Positions 37,244 through 46,729 of a stretch of 64,000 nucleotides of DNA are shown here, piece after piece. Position numbers and translations under genes: made by a program. Each line of letters begins with the position of its first letter. The first letter of the stretch is position 1. The notes under the pieces were generated by a model. It did no database searches, was not told the origin of the DNA, and worked only from the letters and a program-made list of their open reading frames with translations. Source of the stretch: Prochlorococcus marinus bv. HNLC2 (lineage in GTDB: Bacteria; Cyanobacteriota; Cyanobacteriia; PCC-6307; Cyanobiaceae); assembly GCA_000218745.1 (NCBI GenBank), contig GL947595.1, forward strand, positions 368,456 to 432,455, written 5' to 3'.

Positions 37244-38122
37244 CTAACTTTGTATATGTTGTTCAGTTACCCCATGAATTTTTAAAATTTTAGTTAAGGT
37301 ATTTTTTAATTCTTTTCTGTTGATAATTACATCAACAAAACCATGTTCAAGTAGATATTCTGCAGTTTGAAAATTATCAGGTAATTTTTCTCTTAAGGTT
37401 TGTTCTATTACGCGCCGTCCTGCAAAGCCAATTAATGCTTTTGGTTCGGCTAATATTAGATCACCCAACATTGCAAAACTGGCAGTTACACCTCCTGTCG
37501 TTGGATGGGTTAATAATGGCATATAAAGTAAGTTTTTTTCCCTGTGTTTTTTTAAAGCTCCAGATATTTTAGCCATTTGCATAAGGCTTAACATTCCTTC
37601 TTGCATTCTTGCTCCACCAGAAGCGCATACAATTAATAATGGATATTCTTCTTTTGTAGCTCGCTCAATAATTCTTGTTATTTTCTCTCCTACTACAGAA
37701 CCCATGGATCCTCCCATAAATCTAAAATCCATTACTGCTAGGGCTAATGGTAGTGAATTGATGGTACATAATCCAGTAATAACTCCATCTTTTAGACCAG
37801 TACCAGCTTGACTTTCTCTGATTCGATCAGAATATGATCTTCTATCCTTAAATCCAAGTGGATCTGTTGGACTTAAAGAGGCATCTAATTCTTTAAAAGT
37901 ACCTTCATCTGAGATTATCTTTATCCTTTCCTCGCTATTAATCCTATTATGGTGATTACAGTTGCTACAGACATTTTGATTAGATATTAAATCTTTTCGA
38001 TAAACAACCTGTGAACATTCTGAACACTTTACCCACAAACCATCGCTTTCATCAGTTTCTTGAGAAACTTTTCCAACGAATTGATCTTTACGTCTAGCGG
38101 CAAACCAATCAAATAGAGACAC
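37244..38122 (-). CDS. accD: Acetyl-CoA carboxylase carboxyltransferase subunit beta
   Basis: The 292-aa protein forms with AccA the carboxyltransferase that makes malonyl-CoA. The N-terminal zinc ribbon C33-x2-C36 ... C52-x2-C55 and the crotonase-fold motifs ([35 protein letters not shown]) are complete. Confidence 0.97.
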   Translation of the reverse strand: MSLFDWFAARRKDQFVGKVSQETDESDGLWVKCSECSQVVYRKDLISNQNVCSNCNHHNRINSEERIKIISDEGTFKELDASLSPTDPLGFKDRRSYSDRIRESQAGTGLKDGVITGLCTINSLPLALAVMDFRFMGGSMGSVVGEKITRIIERATKEEYPLLIVCASGGARMQEGMLSLMQMAKISGALKKHREKNLLYMPLLTHPTTGGVTASFAMLGDLILAEPKALIGFAGRRVIEQTLREKLPDNFQTAEYLLEHGFVDVIINRKELKNTLTKILKIHGVTEQHIQS

Positions 38123-38211
38123 TTTAATATATGTTTTCTTAATTAAAGGCTAAAGATGGTCCTTTAATCAAGATTTTTTAAGACTTAATCAACTTTTATT
38201 ACTTTTTAAAG

Positions 38212-39111
38212 TTAAGACGCTTTTTTTTCTTCAATCATTCTATGAATAATTGGTGTCAAGATTAATTCCATAGCAAATCCCATTTTTCCACCATTCACGA
38301 CAATACTTGTTGGGCTTGACATAAAAGAATCATTTATCATCCCAAGAAGATATTGAAAGTCAATACCCCATTTTTCTCTTGCTCCTTTCCTAAAATGGAT
38401 TATTACAAAACTTTCGTCAGGTGTTGGTATATTTCTGCAAATAAATGGGTTAGAAGTATCTATTGTTGGTATCCTTTGGAAATTTATGTCTGTTTTACTA
38501 AATTGAGGACAAATATGATTAATATAATCAGGCATTCTTCTTAGGATTGTATCAACAATTGTTTCTGCAGAATAACCTCTCTCTGCATTATCTCGATGAA
38601 TTTTTTGAATCCATTCTAAATTTGTTATTGGTACAACTCCGACTAAGAGATCAGCATAAGATGCGACATCATAACCTTCTCCTACAACTCCTCCATGTAG
38701 ACCTTCGTAAAAGAGAACATCAGTCCCATTAGGAATGTCTTCCCATGGTGTAAATTGGCCAGGTTCCAAGTCAGTTCCAAGTCTTGAATTATGTTCTTGA
38801 GCTTCCTCAGTACTGTGAAGATAGTACCTTTTTTTTCCACCGCCTGTTTCTCCATAGACTTTGAAAAGTTCTTCAAGTTTATCGAATAGGTTGGCTTCTG
38901 GACCAAAATGCGAAAAGTTTTCTCCTTTAGCAAGGGCATCTGCCATCGCTTTTTTCATAGGCAATCTTTCGAATCTGTGATAACTATCTCCTTCGACAAC
39001 GGCAGGAACGATATCTTCTCTTGCAAAAATATGCTCAAATGCTCTTTTGACTGTACTGGTACCAGCACCTGATGATCCTGTTACAGCTACTACTGGATGA
39101 CTTTTAGACAT
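38212..39111 (-). CDS. prk: Phosphoribulokinase (short, proteobacterial-type)
   Basis: Makes RuBP from Ru5P and ATP. The 299-aa sequence has P-loop GSSGAGTST (12-20), the VEGDSYHR substrate loop and DVLFYEGLHGG. It belongs to the shorter class found in proteobacteria and in marine picocyanobacteria rather than the roughly 333-aa plant-like enzyme; the N-terminal redox-regulatory cysteine pair of the plant form is not seen. This is consistent with the alpha-cyanobacterial carboxysome lineage. Confidence 0.95.
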   Translation of the reverse strand: MSKSHPVVAVTGSSGAGTSTVKRAFEHIFAREDIVPAVVEGDSYHRFERLPMKKAMADALAKGENFSHFGPEANLFDKLEELFKVYGETGGGKKRYYLHSTEEAQEHNSRLGTDLEPGQFTPWEDIPNGTDVLFYEGLHGGVVGEGYDVASYADLLVGVVPITNLEWIQKIHRDNAERGYSAETIVDTILRRMPDYINHICPQFSKTDINFQRIPTIDTSNPFICRNIPTPDESFVIIHFRKGAREKWGIDFQYLLGMINDSFMSSPTSIVVNGGKMGFAMELILTPIIHRMIEEKKAS

Positions 39112-39200
39112 TTTTAAAATACAACATATAACGATTGTGACAGGTCAACCGCTTATTTTTAAAATTTATTTAAAAATTTTTTTATTTATTACTTTTTTAA

Positions 39201-40274
39201 TCATATTTCTTGAATTATTTTTTCCCCCATTTCAGTACAGCTTAAAATTTGGGCATCCTTATCTATTAAATCACTAGTTCTAAATCCTTTTGAAAGGACA
39301 TTGTCAATAGCTAATTCAATATTATCTGCAGCATTTGGCTCGTTAAGGCCAATCCTTAACATCATCGCCGTTGATAGGGCCATTGCGATTGGATTCGCGA
39401 TATCTTTTCCAGCTATATCTGGAGCTGATCCATGAACAGGTTCAAATACTCCCGGACCATCATTGCTAAGAGAAGCGGAGGGAAGCATTCCAATAGAGCC
39501 ACTTAACATCGCAGCTAAATCACTTAAAATATCACCAAAAAGGTTATTAGTTACTATTACATCAAACTGAGAAGGATCTCTTATAAGTTGCATAGCGGCA
39601 TTATCAACGTACATATTAGAAAACTCTATATCTGGATGATTCTTCATGATTTCTTCTACTGTCTCTCTCCATAATTGGCTTACCTCTAAAACATTTGCTT
39701 TGTCAACAGAACATATTTTATTATTTCTTTTTTTTGTGATTTTTATCGCAACATCAGTTATTCTTTTAATTTCGCTGGCACTATAAGTCATTGTGTTAAA
39801 TCCTTTTTTTTCACCCGATATATTGACGATTCCTCTAGGTTCTCCAAAATATATTCCTCCTGTAAGTTCTCTAACTACAATCAGATCAACATTTTCTATG
39901 ATTTCTTTTCTTAGAGAACTTGCATTTAATAGTGATCTCCTAATTTTTACTGGTCTTATATTTGCAAAAAGGTTTAATTCTGATCTTAGTTTAAGTAAAC
40001 CTGTTTCTGGTCGTAAATCTCTTGATAAAGAATCATACTTGATATCACCAACGCAAGCGAGTAAAACAGCATCACTAGATTTGCAACTTTCTAATGTTTC
40101 TTGAGGTGCGGGTGAACCTTTTTGTTCATATGCGATTCCGCCAAATAATTCTTCTTTTAATTCAAAATTAAATTTATATTTTTCAGATAATTTACTTAAT
40201 AATTTTTTTGAAACATTAGATATTTCAGGCCCAATTCCATCTCCTGAAAGTAAGACGATTTTATAATTATTCAT
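39201..40274 (-). CDS. leuB: 3-isopropylmalate dehydrogenase
   Basis: Leucine biosynthesis, 357 aa. Visible are LSGDGIGPEI, the substrate arginines in LRSELNLFANIRP, RELTGGIYFGEPRG, the metal aspartates in FGDILSDLAAML and the NAD site VHGSAPDIAGKDIANP. Clean gene of the usual length. Confidence 0.97.
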   Translation of the reverse strand: MNNYKIVLLSGDGIGPEISNVSKKLLSKLSEKYKFNFELKEELFGGIAYEQKGSPAPQETLESCKSSDAVLLACVGDIKYDSLSRDLRPETGLLKLRSELNLFANIRPVKIRRSLLNASSLRKEIIENVDLIVVRELTGGIYFGEPRGIVNISGEKKGFNTMTYSASEIKRITDVAIKITKKRNNKICSVDKANVLEVSQLWRETVEEIMKNHPDIEFSNMYVDNAAMQLIRDPSQFDVIVTNNLFGDILSDLAAMLSGSIGMLPSASLSNDGPGVFEPVHGSAPDIAGKDIANPIAMALSTAMMLRIGLNEPNAADNIELAIDNVLSKGFRTSDLIDKDAQILSCTEMGEKIIQEI

Positions 40275-40312
40275 TAGAAATATGAAGATATTAGATTCAC
40301 AAAAATAATAAT

Positions 40313-41347
40313 TTATTTTTTGTCCAGTTGTCTAAGCTTTTTTGCTAAGTCAGGTAATTTTTTAAAAAGACTAGAGCTTCTTAACCATAATTTATTCGGG
40401 ATTGCTGGAAATCCGCTAATAACTTCCCCATCATTTACATCTGCATGGATCCCACATTTTGAACTAGCTATAACATTATTCCCAACTTTTACCCTATTAT
40501 TTACCCCTACTTGACCAGCTAGTATTACACCATCACCAATAATAGCTCCTCCTGCAATTCCTACTTGGGCTGCAAAAGCGCAATTTCTCCCTATTTTTAC
40601 TCCATGACCAATTTGTACTAAATTATCAATTTTTGTTCCTTCTCCAATAATTGTGTCTCCCACAGCTGGTCTATCTATACAGCAATTGGTTCCTATCTCA
40701 ACTGAATTATTAATTATTACTCCTCCTGTCTGAGGGACTTTTAGCCATTTGCCGTCCTTTGGGATAAAGCCAAAACCTTCAGAACCTAAAACAGTATTTG
40801 AATTTACAATACAATGATCTTTTATCTTTGTATTTTGATAGATTACACAGTTTGGACTAATTATATTGTTATCTCCTATTTCTACGTTATCTAAAATAAC
40901 AGTTCCAGGATAGATAAAATTATTTTTTCCAATACAAGTATTTTTACCAATAAATACGTTAGGACCTACGTAACAATTATCCCCAATCTTGGAAGTTGAA
41001 TTTATTACAGCTGAACTATCTATCCCGCTTTCTGGAATTATTTCTTTTTCAAAAATGTTTAATATTTCAGCAAATGCTATTTTTGGATGAGAAACTACAA
41101 TTGTAGAAATGTTTCTTTTATAAGTTTTTTGAAGTAATTCTTTATCATTAAAGAGAATTATTGCTGATGCTTTTGTTGTCATAATATTCTCTTTAAGATT
41201 ATTATTTTCCTCTAAAAAAGTGATTTGATTTTGAGAGGCCAATGTTATAGAGGCTGGGCTAATAATGTTTATATCCTCTATAAAATGAGATTTGATATAG
41301 CCTGATTTGCCATTCTTAATAAATTTTATAATTTCTGTAAAAAGCAT
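40313..41347 (-). CDS. lpxD: UDP-3-O-acylglucosamine N-acyltransferase
   Basis: Third step of lipid A synthesis. The 344-aa protein has an N-terminal uridine-binding domain, then many hexapeptide repeats forming a left-handed beta-helix, with the catalytic histidine in [11 protein letters not shown] and the QVGIAGG turn. The C-terminal helix ends [11 protein letters not shown]. Ten bases separate it from proB. Confidence 0.95.
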   Translation of the reverse strand: MLFTEIIKFIKNGKSGYIKSHFIEDINIISPASITLASQNQITFLEENNNLKENIMTTKASAIILFNDKELLQKTYKRNISTIVVSHPKIAFAEILNIFEKEIIPESGIDSSAVINSTSKIGDNCYVGPNVFIGKNTCIGKNNFIYPGTVILDNVEIGDNNIISPNCVIYQNTKIKDHCIVNSNTVLGSEGFGFIPKDGKWLKVPQTGGVIINNSVEIGTNCCIDRPAVGDTIIGEGTKIDNLVQIGHGVKIGRNCAFAAQVGIAGGAIIGDGVILAGQVGVNNRVKVGNNVIASSKCGIHADVNDGEVISGFPAIPNKLWLRSSSLFKKLPDLAKKLRQLDKK

Positions 41348-41356
41348 TTATCTAGT

Positions 41357-42438
41357 TTATGTAAGTGCTAGTACATCACGATGAACAACTATTTGAGAAT
41401 GTGTATTATTAATTTTTTTATCCATTATATTTTTTATTGAATCACTACTCATGGATGTTATACCTTTTGCGACTTGTTTTTTGTTTTTATTTAGTATTCT
41501 TACAGGTTGATTAGCAGAAAAATTACCTGATATCTCAATAATTCCTACTAGCAAGAGAGAGGCACCTTTATTTTGTATTGCAAAACAAGCTCCATCATCT
41601 AAAATAATTTCTCCTACTGTTTCTATCGCGTGCGATAACCAGCTTTTTTTATTTCCTATTGGTTTTTCACAAGGATTAAAAATGGTTCCAATATTCTTAT
41701 TATTAAATACATCAATAATGTTAATTTCATTTCTTCCATCTACTAATTGAACTGTAACGCCACTTTTAGTGGCAATTTCAGCAGCTATTAACTTAGTTGT
41801 AATTCCTCCTGTTCCCCATTCATTATTTAAATTTTGCATATTTTTTTCTTTTATTTTTTTTAGTTCATTATTGTTAACTTCTTTAATAGGTTTTGCATCA
41901 TTATTTGTCTTTGGATCTTTAGAGTAAAGATTGTCAATATCTGTTAGTAATATTAATTTATTTGCATTTAATGCAACTGAAACCAAAGCAGATAATGTAT
42001 CGTTATCTCCATATTTGAGTTCTTCATTAGCGATGGTGTCATTTTCATTAACAATAGGTATGACATCCAAGCTTATTAATTTATTAAGAGTTTTTGATGC
42101 ATTTTTAAACGAATCACGTGTATTAAAATCAGCTTTGGTTAAAAGAACTTGTGCAATATTAATTCCTTTTTTATTCATTTCTTTCTCGTATAAAGACATT
42201 AAATTAACTTGACCAATTGCTGCCATAGCCTGAAGAAGACTTAATTCTTTTGGTCTTTGTTTAAGAGATAGTTTTTTACAACCTAAACCAACGGCACCAC
42301 TAGTAACTAAGACAACTTTATTTCCCTTAGAAATAAAATCATGAAGATGATCACATAATTTTTTAATTACTGCTCTGTAGAGATGTTTTCAGTACCTCTG
42401 ATAATACTAGTACCAATTTTTATAACCCAAAGTTCCAT
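41357..42438 (-). pseudogene. proB: Glutamate 5-kinase, split by a one-base frameshift
   Basis: First step of proline synthesis. Frame one from ATG 42438 gives [17 protein letters not shown]...STEQ and stops after 23 codons. The next frame gives [28 protein letters not shown] and continues into [18 protein letters not shown], the [10 protein letters not shown] and GTGGITTKL kinase motifs and a C-terminal PUA-like domain. One base is missing near 42372-42377. Total 1082 nt, about 360 aa, the normal length. Neither half has further damage. Starts right after the yqeG stop. Confidence 0.92.
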
Positions 42439-42932
42439 TTAAAAAAGTAAGAGAGATAAAATTCTTTCAATAATGAGAGTAAGATTAATCTTTATTGGTA
42501 AACCCTCTCTATTTAGACGTGCTACTAAAATTGTGTTGATTTTGCATCTATTGCCTACGATAATATCTGTAAAAATCCTGTCACCAATAATTGCAATATT
42601 TTTATTGGTTTCGTTCATAATATTAATTATCTCGAGGGTAATCTTTTTTGAGGGTTTAAGAGCTTTAAATTTATATGATATTCCTAACTGATTGCCAATA
42701 GTTGAAATTCGTTTTTCTGAAGGATTATTGCTAATTAAATACAATTTAAATAAATTTTTTGATTTTTTAATCCAACTTTTGACTTCGTCTGGAATTTTAT
42801 TAGTATTTCTATTCAATAATGTCCCATCAACATCTAATAGTAAACATCTTATTCCTTGATTATGAAGCTTTTGAGGTGAATTTTATAAATAGGTAATTTT
42901 GAGTCCCAATCTGCCTTAGTTAATGAGCTCAT
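42439..42932 (-). pseudogene. YqeG-family HAD-IIIA phosphatase, split by a one-base frameshift
   Basis: Frame one from ATG 42932 reads MSSLTKADWDSKLPIYK and soon stops. The next frame reads SPQKLHNQGIRCLLLDVDGTLL (HAD motif I, DxDGT) and continues through the SNN motif II and the IGDRIFTDIIVGN motif IV to 42439. One base is missing near 42879-42882 in AAAATTCACC. Total 494 nt, about 164 aa, as expected for YqeG. The family is linked to ribosome biogenesis in Firmicutes and to PGP phosphatase-like enzymes; substrate uncertain here. Confidence 0.85.
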
Positions 42933-42939
42933 AATTAAA

Positions 42940-43479
42940 TTATTTGGCTGTCTTTTCAATTTCTGATTCTATTAGAGGTTGTACTCTGTCAAATTCATCA
43001 TCTTCTATCAATAAAGCCCCACCATCTATTTGAAGCTTTCCTACAATGAAAAATGGATCTAAAGGTACATATAAACCATATTCTTCATTTTGAACATTAA
43101 AGTTAACTAATAGTTCGTAAGTGTCACTATCGTCGTTAAAATCTTCTTCCTCTAGATCATCGTATATTGGTTCTTCAAGTTCGCCTGAAACAGTCAAAGT
43201 TACAGCTGATCTAATTAAGGTAAGATCATGCTCTTGAAGAACAGCATCTGCATTTTTTAGAATTTGCTCATTTTTTTCAACTTTATCAATTAAAACAGGT
43301 TCATCTTTTTCTCCAATTTTAAACAAAGTTACAGGAGTATCTACTGGTGTTAAAAGAGCGTATTCTTCCCCTTTAAGATCTACTATTTGTTCTAAATAGC
43401 AAAAAAGCTCATTTTTATTGGAGTCTTTTAGCAAAAGTGTAGGTGCTTCATATTTATCTAGATTTTTTTGTTCTTCCAT
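42940..43479 (-). CDS. DUF3727 domain protein
   Basis: A 179-aa acidic protein with two similar halves of roughly 70 aa (EAPTLLLKD...LLTPVDTPVTLF and YELLVNFNVQ...YVPLDPFFIVG), typical of the cyanobacterial and plastid DUF3727 family. No enzymatic motif. Located between ruvX and yqeG on one strand, gaps of 26 and 7 bp. Confidence 0.8.
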   Translation of the reverse strand: MEEQKNLDKYEAPTLLLKDSNKNELFCYLEQIVDLKGEEYALLTPVDTPVTLFKIGEKDEPVLIDKVEKNEQILKNADAVLQEHDLTLIRSAVTLTVSGELEEPIYDDLEEEDFNDDSDTYELLVNFNVQNEEYGLYVPLDPFFIVGKLQIDGGALLIEDDEFDRVQPLIESEIEKTAK

Positions 43480-43505
43480 TTGTAGAAATTACGTACCTAT
43501 TTATT

Positions 43506-43967
43506 TTAGTTGTTTTCTTGATGATTAAAAACATATTCCTTTAATTCTGGACCTTCCCTAATCCATTGTTCCAATATTATTTTTGCGGATAAGCTATCAA
43601 TTAATCCTGTTTTATCTTTTTTTATACCAAATCTATTCGTAGACTCCCATGTAGAACTATGTTCATTTACATAAGCAAAGGGAAGTTTCAATTTATTAAA
43701 AATTAAATCACCATAAGTTTTGCAATCAATGGCTTGGTTAGTCATACGACCTTTTTCATCAAGAGGTAGCCCTGCAATAATTCCTCGAATATTATGGATA
43801 CTTATAAAATGTTTTATTGTATCTAATTCAAAAAAATCTTTGGTTCGATTTACCGCGGGCAATATTGAAACTGTAATATTTAGTGCGTCACAATAGGCTA
43901 AACCAATTCTTTTCTGTCCTATATCAAGTCCTAATACAGATCTAGGTTTTGGCTTGATAAATTTCAT
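43506..43967 (-). CDS. ruvX: Putative pre-16S rRNA nuclease / Holliday junction resolvase YqgF
   Basis: A 153-aa RNase H-like protein with [19 protein letters not shown] (first Asp), [11 protein letters not shown] and [10 protein letters not shown]. In E. coli the family trims the 5' end of 16S rRNA. Its stop is adjacent to the following gene DUF3727 and its start abuts the GNAT-like gene. Confidence 0.93.
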   Translation of the reverse strand: MKFIKPKPRSVLGLDIGQKRIGLAYCDALNITVSILPAVNRTKDFFELDTIKHFISIHNIRGIIAGLPLDEKGRMTNQAIDCKTYGDLIFNKLKLPFAYVNEHSSTWESTNRFGIKKDKTGLIDSLSAKIILEQWIREGPELKEYVFNHQENN

Positions 43968-44993
43968 CTAACGCCTGTAAGGATAAGGAGATGGATATGG
44001 ATTAACTTGGGGGTTAATCTTTTCCATTATCGATTCGATAGATTTATTTAATTTGTTAGAGGACTTTAAGTCTCTTTTTATAAAAGTATTTCTTACTAGC
44101 AATAATTCATTCTTAGTCTCTATTAGACCTATTTTTTTGAGGCAATTGTTTAATTCAATATCTGTAGATGAAGTTTTAAATAATATATTTTTATCTTTTG
44201 TAAAACAATATTGGGCTATATTTTTTAGTGGTAATTCAATTCTTGCATCCCAACTTATTCCTCTAATTAGTGAATATACATTTTTATTTGAATAACTAAT
44301 ATCCTTTAACATTGCCAAAATTATATTATTATCTTTAAAAATTCCTCCAGAGAGTTTATTATTTCTTTTTATTATATCTTCCTGTTCTAGATCTATAATA
44401 TTTCTTAAAATAAGTGATTCACTAGATCGTATAAAGTTTAAAAAGTTCTTTATATTTGATTTCTTAATTTGAATGAAATTTTCTAAGTTTATATCTATTA
44501 AATTATTGCTAAATTTAAAAGTTTTACTATCAATACTCCAGAGTTTTATCTCTTGCATTGGTTGAAAGCCTAGTTCTCTAGAGCATGAAATTAAGTCTTT
44601 ATCTTCTATTTCAGAGGTAATAACCCAACTGGCTGTTTTAAAATCAGTATTGATAATTGAATTTTGTATTAACTTTAGAATTAATTCCCTTTTTGATAGA
44701 GAAATTTCATTAGCAATAATACTAGGGGAATTAATTTTCAAACATGTTTTCTTTTCATTTAAAGGGAAGGTATGGACATAACCAATTATTTTTTTATCTT
44801 GTATTGCTATTGTGCATTTATTTTTTAAACCATCTATAGCATTTAAAATTATTCTTAAATCATTTAAGGTGTTTAAAATAGCCATTTTATAAAACCAACT
44901 ATTTTCTTTTTCATTTTTCAAATCTATTAAAAGATTTAAATGTCTAATATGTAATTCTTCAAATATTAAATTTTTATCTTTACTGAAATTCAT
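43968..44993 (-). CDS. Possible GNAT-family acetyltransferase, conserved hypothetical
   Basis: A 341-aa protein with weak GNAT features in its first half: an IAIQDKKIIGYVHTFPL strand-turn followed by ELILKLIQNSI and a RELGFQPMQEIKLW segment resembling motif B. The second half repeats a similar pattern (ELNNCLKKIGLIETKNELLLVR). The end NPQVNPYPSPYPYRR is proline-rich. Function not established. Stop abuts ruvX. Confidence 0.7.
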   Translation of the reverse strand: MNFSKDKNLIFEELHIRHLNLLIDLKNEKENSWFYKMAILNTLNDLRIILNAIDGLKNKCTIAIQDKKIIGYVHTFPLNEKKTCLKINSPSIIANEISLSKRELILKLIQNSIINTDFKTASWVITSEIEDKDLISCSRELGFQPMQEIKLWSIDSKTFKFSNNLIDINLENFIQIKKSNIKNFLNFIRSSESLILRNIIDLEQEDIIKRNNKLSGGIFKDNNIILAMLKDISYSNKNVYSLIRGISWDARIELPLKNIAQYCFTKDKNILFKTSSTDIELNNCLKKIGLIETKNELLLVRNTFIKRDLKSSNKLNKSIESIMEKINPQVNPYPSPYPYRR

Positions 44994-45001
44994 AAAAATT
45001 T

Positions 45002-46156
45002 TTAAGCTTTTCTCCTTACTATTACTATAGGAGTTTTTTCATCAGCATTGCCAGCTGGATTTTTTTTTAAAGCTATTTTTAGTAATTTTATTATTGATTT
45101 ATTTGAACTAGCCAAAATTTTTACACCTCCTAAATCATTTACATCTGCTACTGCAACATCTATTTTTAGAGCTTTAGAAACTTTTTCACAAAATAATTTA
45201 GGATTACATGGTCCTAGAACAATAGTTTTGTCGTAAGGCATTATGGTTCCACTTATATCATCTATCAATGAGGACTCTGGATTTGTAAGTCTATAAAATA
45301 TTCCTTTAATTCCTATAAATTTAAAAATGAAACCAAAAATTAATGAAATTATTATTCTTGTAAAACCAAGTTTATTTATTAAAATTTGCATACCAGATGC
45401 TGTTGCTAAACTACTTGTAGGATGAAAAAAATAACATAAAAATTTGGAAAAAATATCATATTCTATATTTAAATAATTTTCATATCTACCTTGCATTATT
45501 GCTAAAGGAGACTCTCCAATAACTAAAATATCATCTTCTTTAACTAAATTTTTGCAGTAATTTATTACTGTTTCTACAGGTTCATCAAAGGCACCAAGTA
45601 AACTTGTTTTAACGGGAAAGACTTCTAGTTTTTGATTGACATTATTAGATTTAATATCGTTTTGATTTCGATATTTCGTATGTTTATTTAATAAAAAGAA
45701 ATTTTGTTTATTTATTTTTCCAAAATGTCCATAATTATCCCAATTAATTTTTAGCCCTAAAAAGTCTTCGCTATTTAATAAGGTTCCTTTCAACTTAATC
45801 TTTAAAAATATCTTTAAAGTTTCATTTGATTTTAGAATTAATGTGGGCCAATAATTTGTTATTCTTTTTTGGGTATTATCAAATTTTATTATCATTTCTT
45901 TTTCATAATTTAAATCTGATAATTTTCCATTTTTAAAAAAATCTAATTCAATATTTAGATTTGGAATCATAGTCTCTTTTCTTTTACTAATATTAGTTAT
46001 CTCAAATTCACATCTGATTTCGTTTTGTTTATTTATAGTCAATAAATTATATTTAATAGGAAATATTTTTAGTTTTGATTTGGGTTTTAAATAAATATAC
46101 AGATCAATAATTAAAAATAAAATTAAAATAATTATTAAAGATTTTATAAAAAACAT
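45002..46156 (-). CDS. Membrane-anchored CofE-like (F420-0:gamma-glutamyl ligase fold) protein
   Basis: The N-terminus has a transmembrane helix (about 4-24), then a region of about 150 aa with beta-rich sequence. The C-terminal part is CofE-like: FPVKTSLLGAFDEP, DDILVIGESPLAIMQGR, and GVKILASSNKS near the end. CofE ligates glutamate to coenzyme F420, but I see no other F420 gene here and Prochlorococcus is not known to need F420, so the activity is probably different. 384 aa. Confidence 0.75.
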   Translation of the reverse strand: MFFIKSLIIILILFLIIDLYIYLKPKSKLKIFPIKYNLLTINKQNEIRCEFEITNISKRKETMIPNLNIELDFFKNGKLSDLNYEKEMIIKFDNTQKRITNYWPTLILKSNETLKIFLKIKLKGTLLNSEDFLGLKINWDNYGHFGKINKQNFFLLNKHTKYRNQNDIKSNNVNQKLEVFPVKTSLLGAFDEPVETVINYCKNLVKEDDILVIGESPLAIMQGRYENYLNIEYDIFSKFLCYFFHPTSSLATASGMQILINKLGFTRIIISLIFGFIFKFIGIKGIFYRLTNPESSLIDDISGTIMPYDKTIVLGPCNPKLFCEKVSKALKIDVAVADVNDLGGVKILASSNKSIIKLLKIALKKNPAGNADEKTPIVIVRRKA

Positions 46157-46165
46157 AATAATAAA

Positions 46166-46720
46166 TTAATTTTTTGAATTTGTATTATTTTTTTTAGAAA
46201 TTTGGCTATTGTATTCATTAAAACTCTCAACAGTGAATGAAGAGTCTTCTAGTTTTATACCTTTTATTTCACTAATAACTTTATTGACTTCATCTAAATC
46301 TAGTTGACCAGTTTTATCGAATTTCACTGATCCTGTTTCATCTAAGATAATTGTTTGAGGAATATAACCGTTCCAATAAAAACCTTCTTCAAGAGGATCA
46401 GTGTAAACCTTATTTTGCAATTCATCTGTTGTAAGAGGTATTATATCAATATTATTTTTCCAAATAAGATCCAGTCCTGCAATTACTGGTGCTAAAGCTT
46501 TACTATCAGCACTGTCATCTAAATAAAAGAATAAAATTGATACTCTCTTATTTTGTATAGATTCTTTTAATGAGGTTTGTGGCGGGACTAATGAGCCATT
46601 TCCTGCATATATGGGAAAAATATTACCATCATAGCTATCGGTTATTCTTGATCCATATACAGGAATATTTATGTTTGTAAGTATATATATAAAAATTATA
46701 AAGTTGTAAAGTAATTTCAT
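46166..46720 (-). CDS. Secreted thioredoxin-fold-like protein without CxxC
   Basis: A signal peptide (about 3-23) is followed by a thioredoxin-like order: RVSILFFYLDDSADSKALAPVIAGL where a CxxC would normally lie, then PQTIILDETGSVKFDKTGQLD, which resembles the strand before the C-terminal helix. No cysteines are present, so it is not a redox enzyme. Likely lumenal or periplasmic; related cyanobacterial proteins have been linked to photosystem I accumulation, which I recall but cannot verify. Confidence 0.65.
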   Translation of the reverse strand: MKLLYNFIIFIYILTNINIPVYGSRITDSYDGNIFPIYAGNGSLVPPQTSLKESIQNKRVSILFFYLDDSADSKALAPVIAGLDLIWKNNIDIIPLTTDELQNKVYTDPLEEGFYWNGYIPQTIILDETGSVKFDKTGQLDLDEVNKVISEIKGIKLEDSSFTVESFNEYNSQISKKNNTNSKN

Positions 46721-46729
46721 CTTTGGAAT

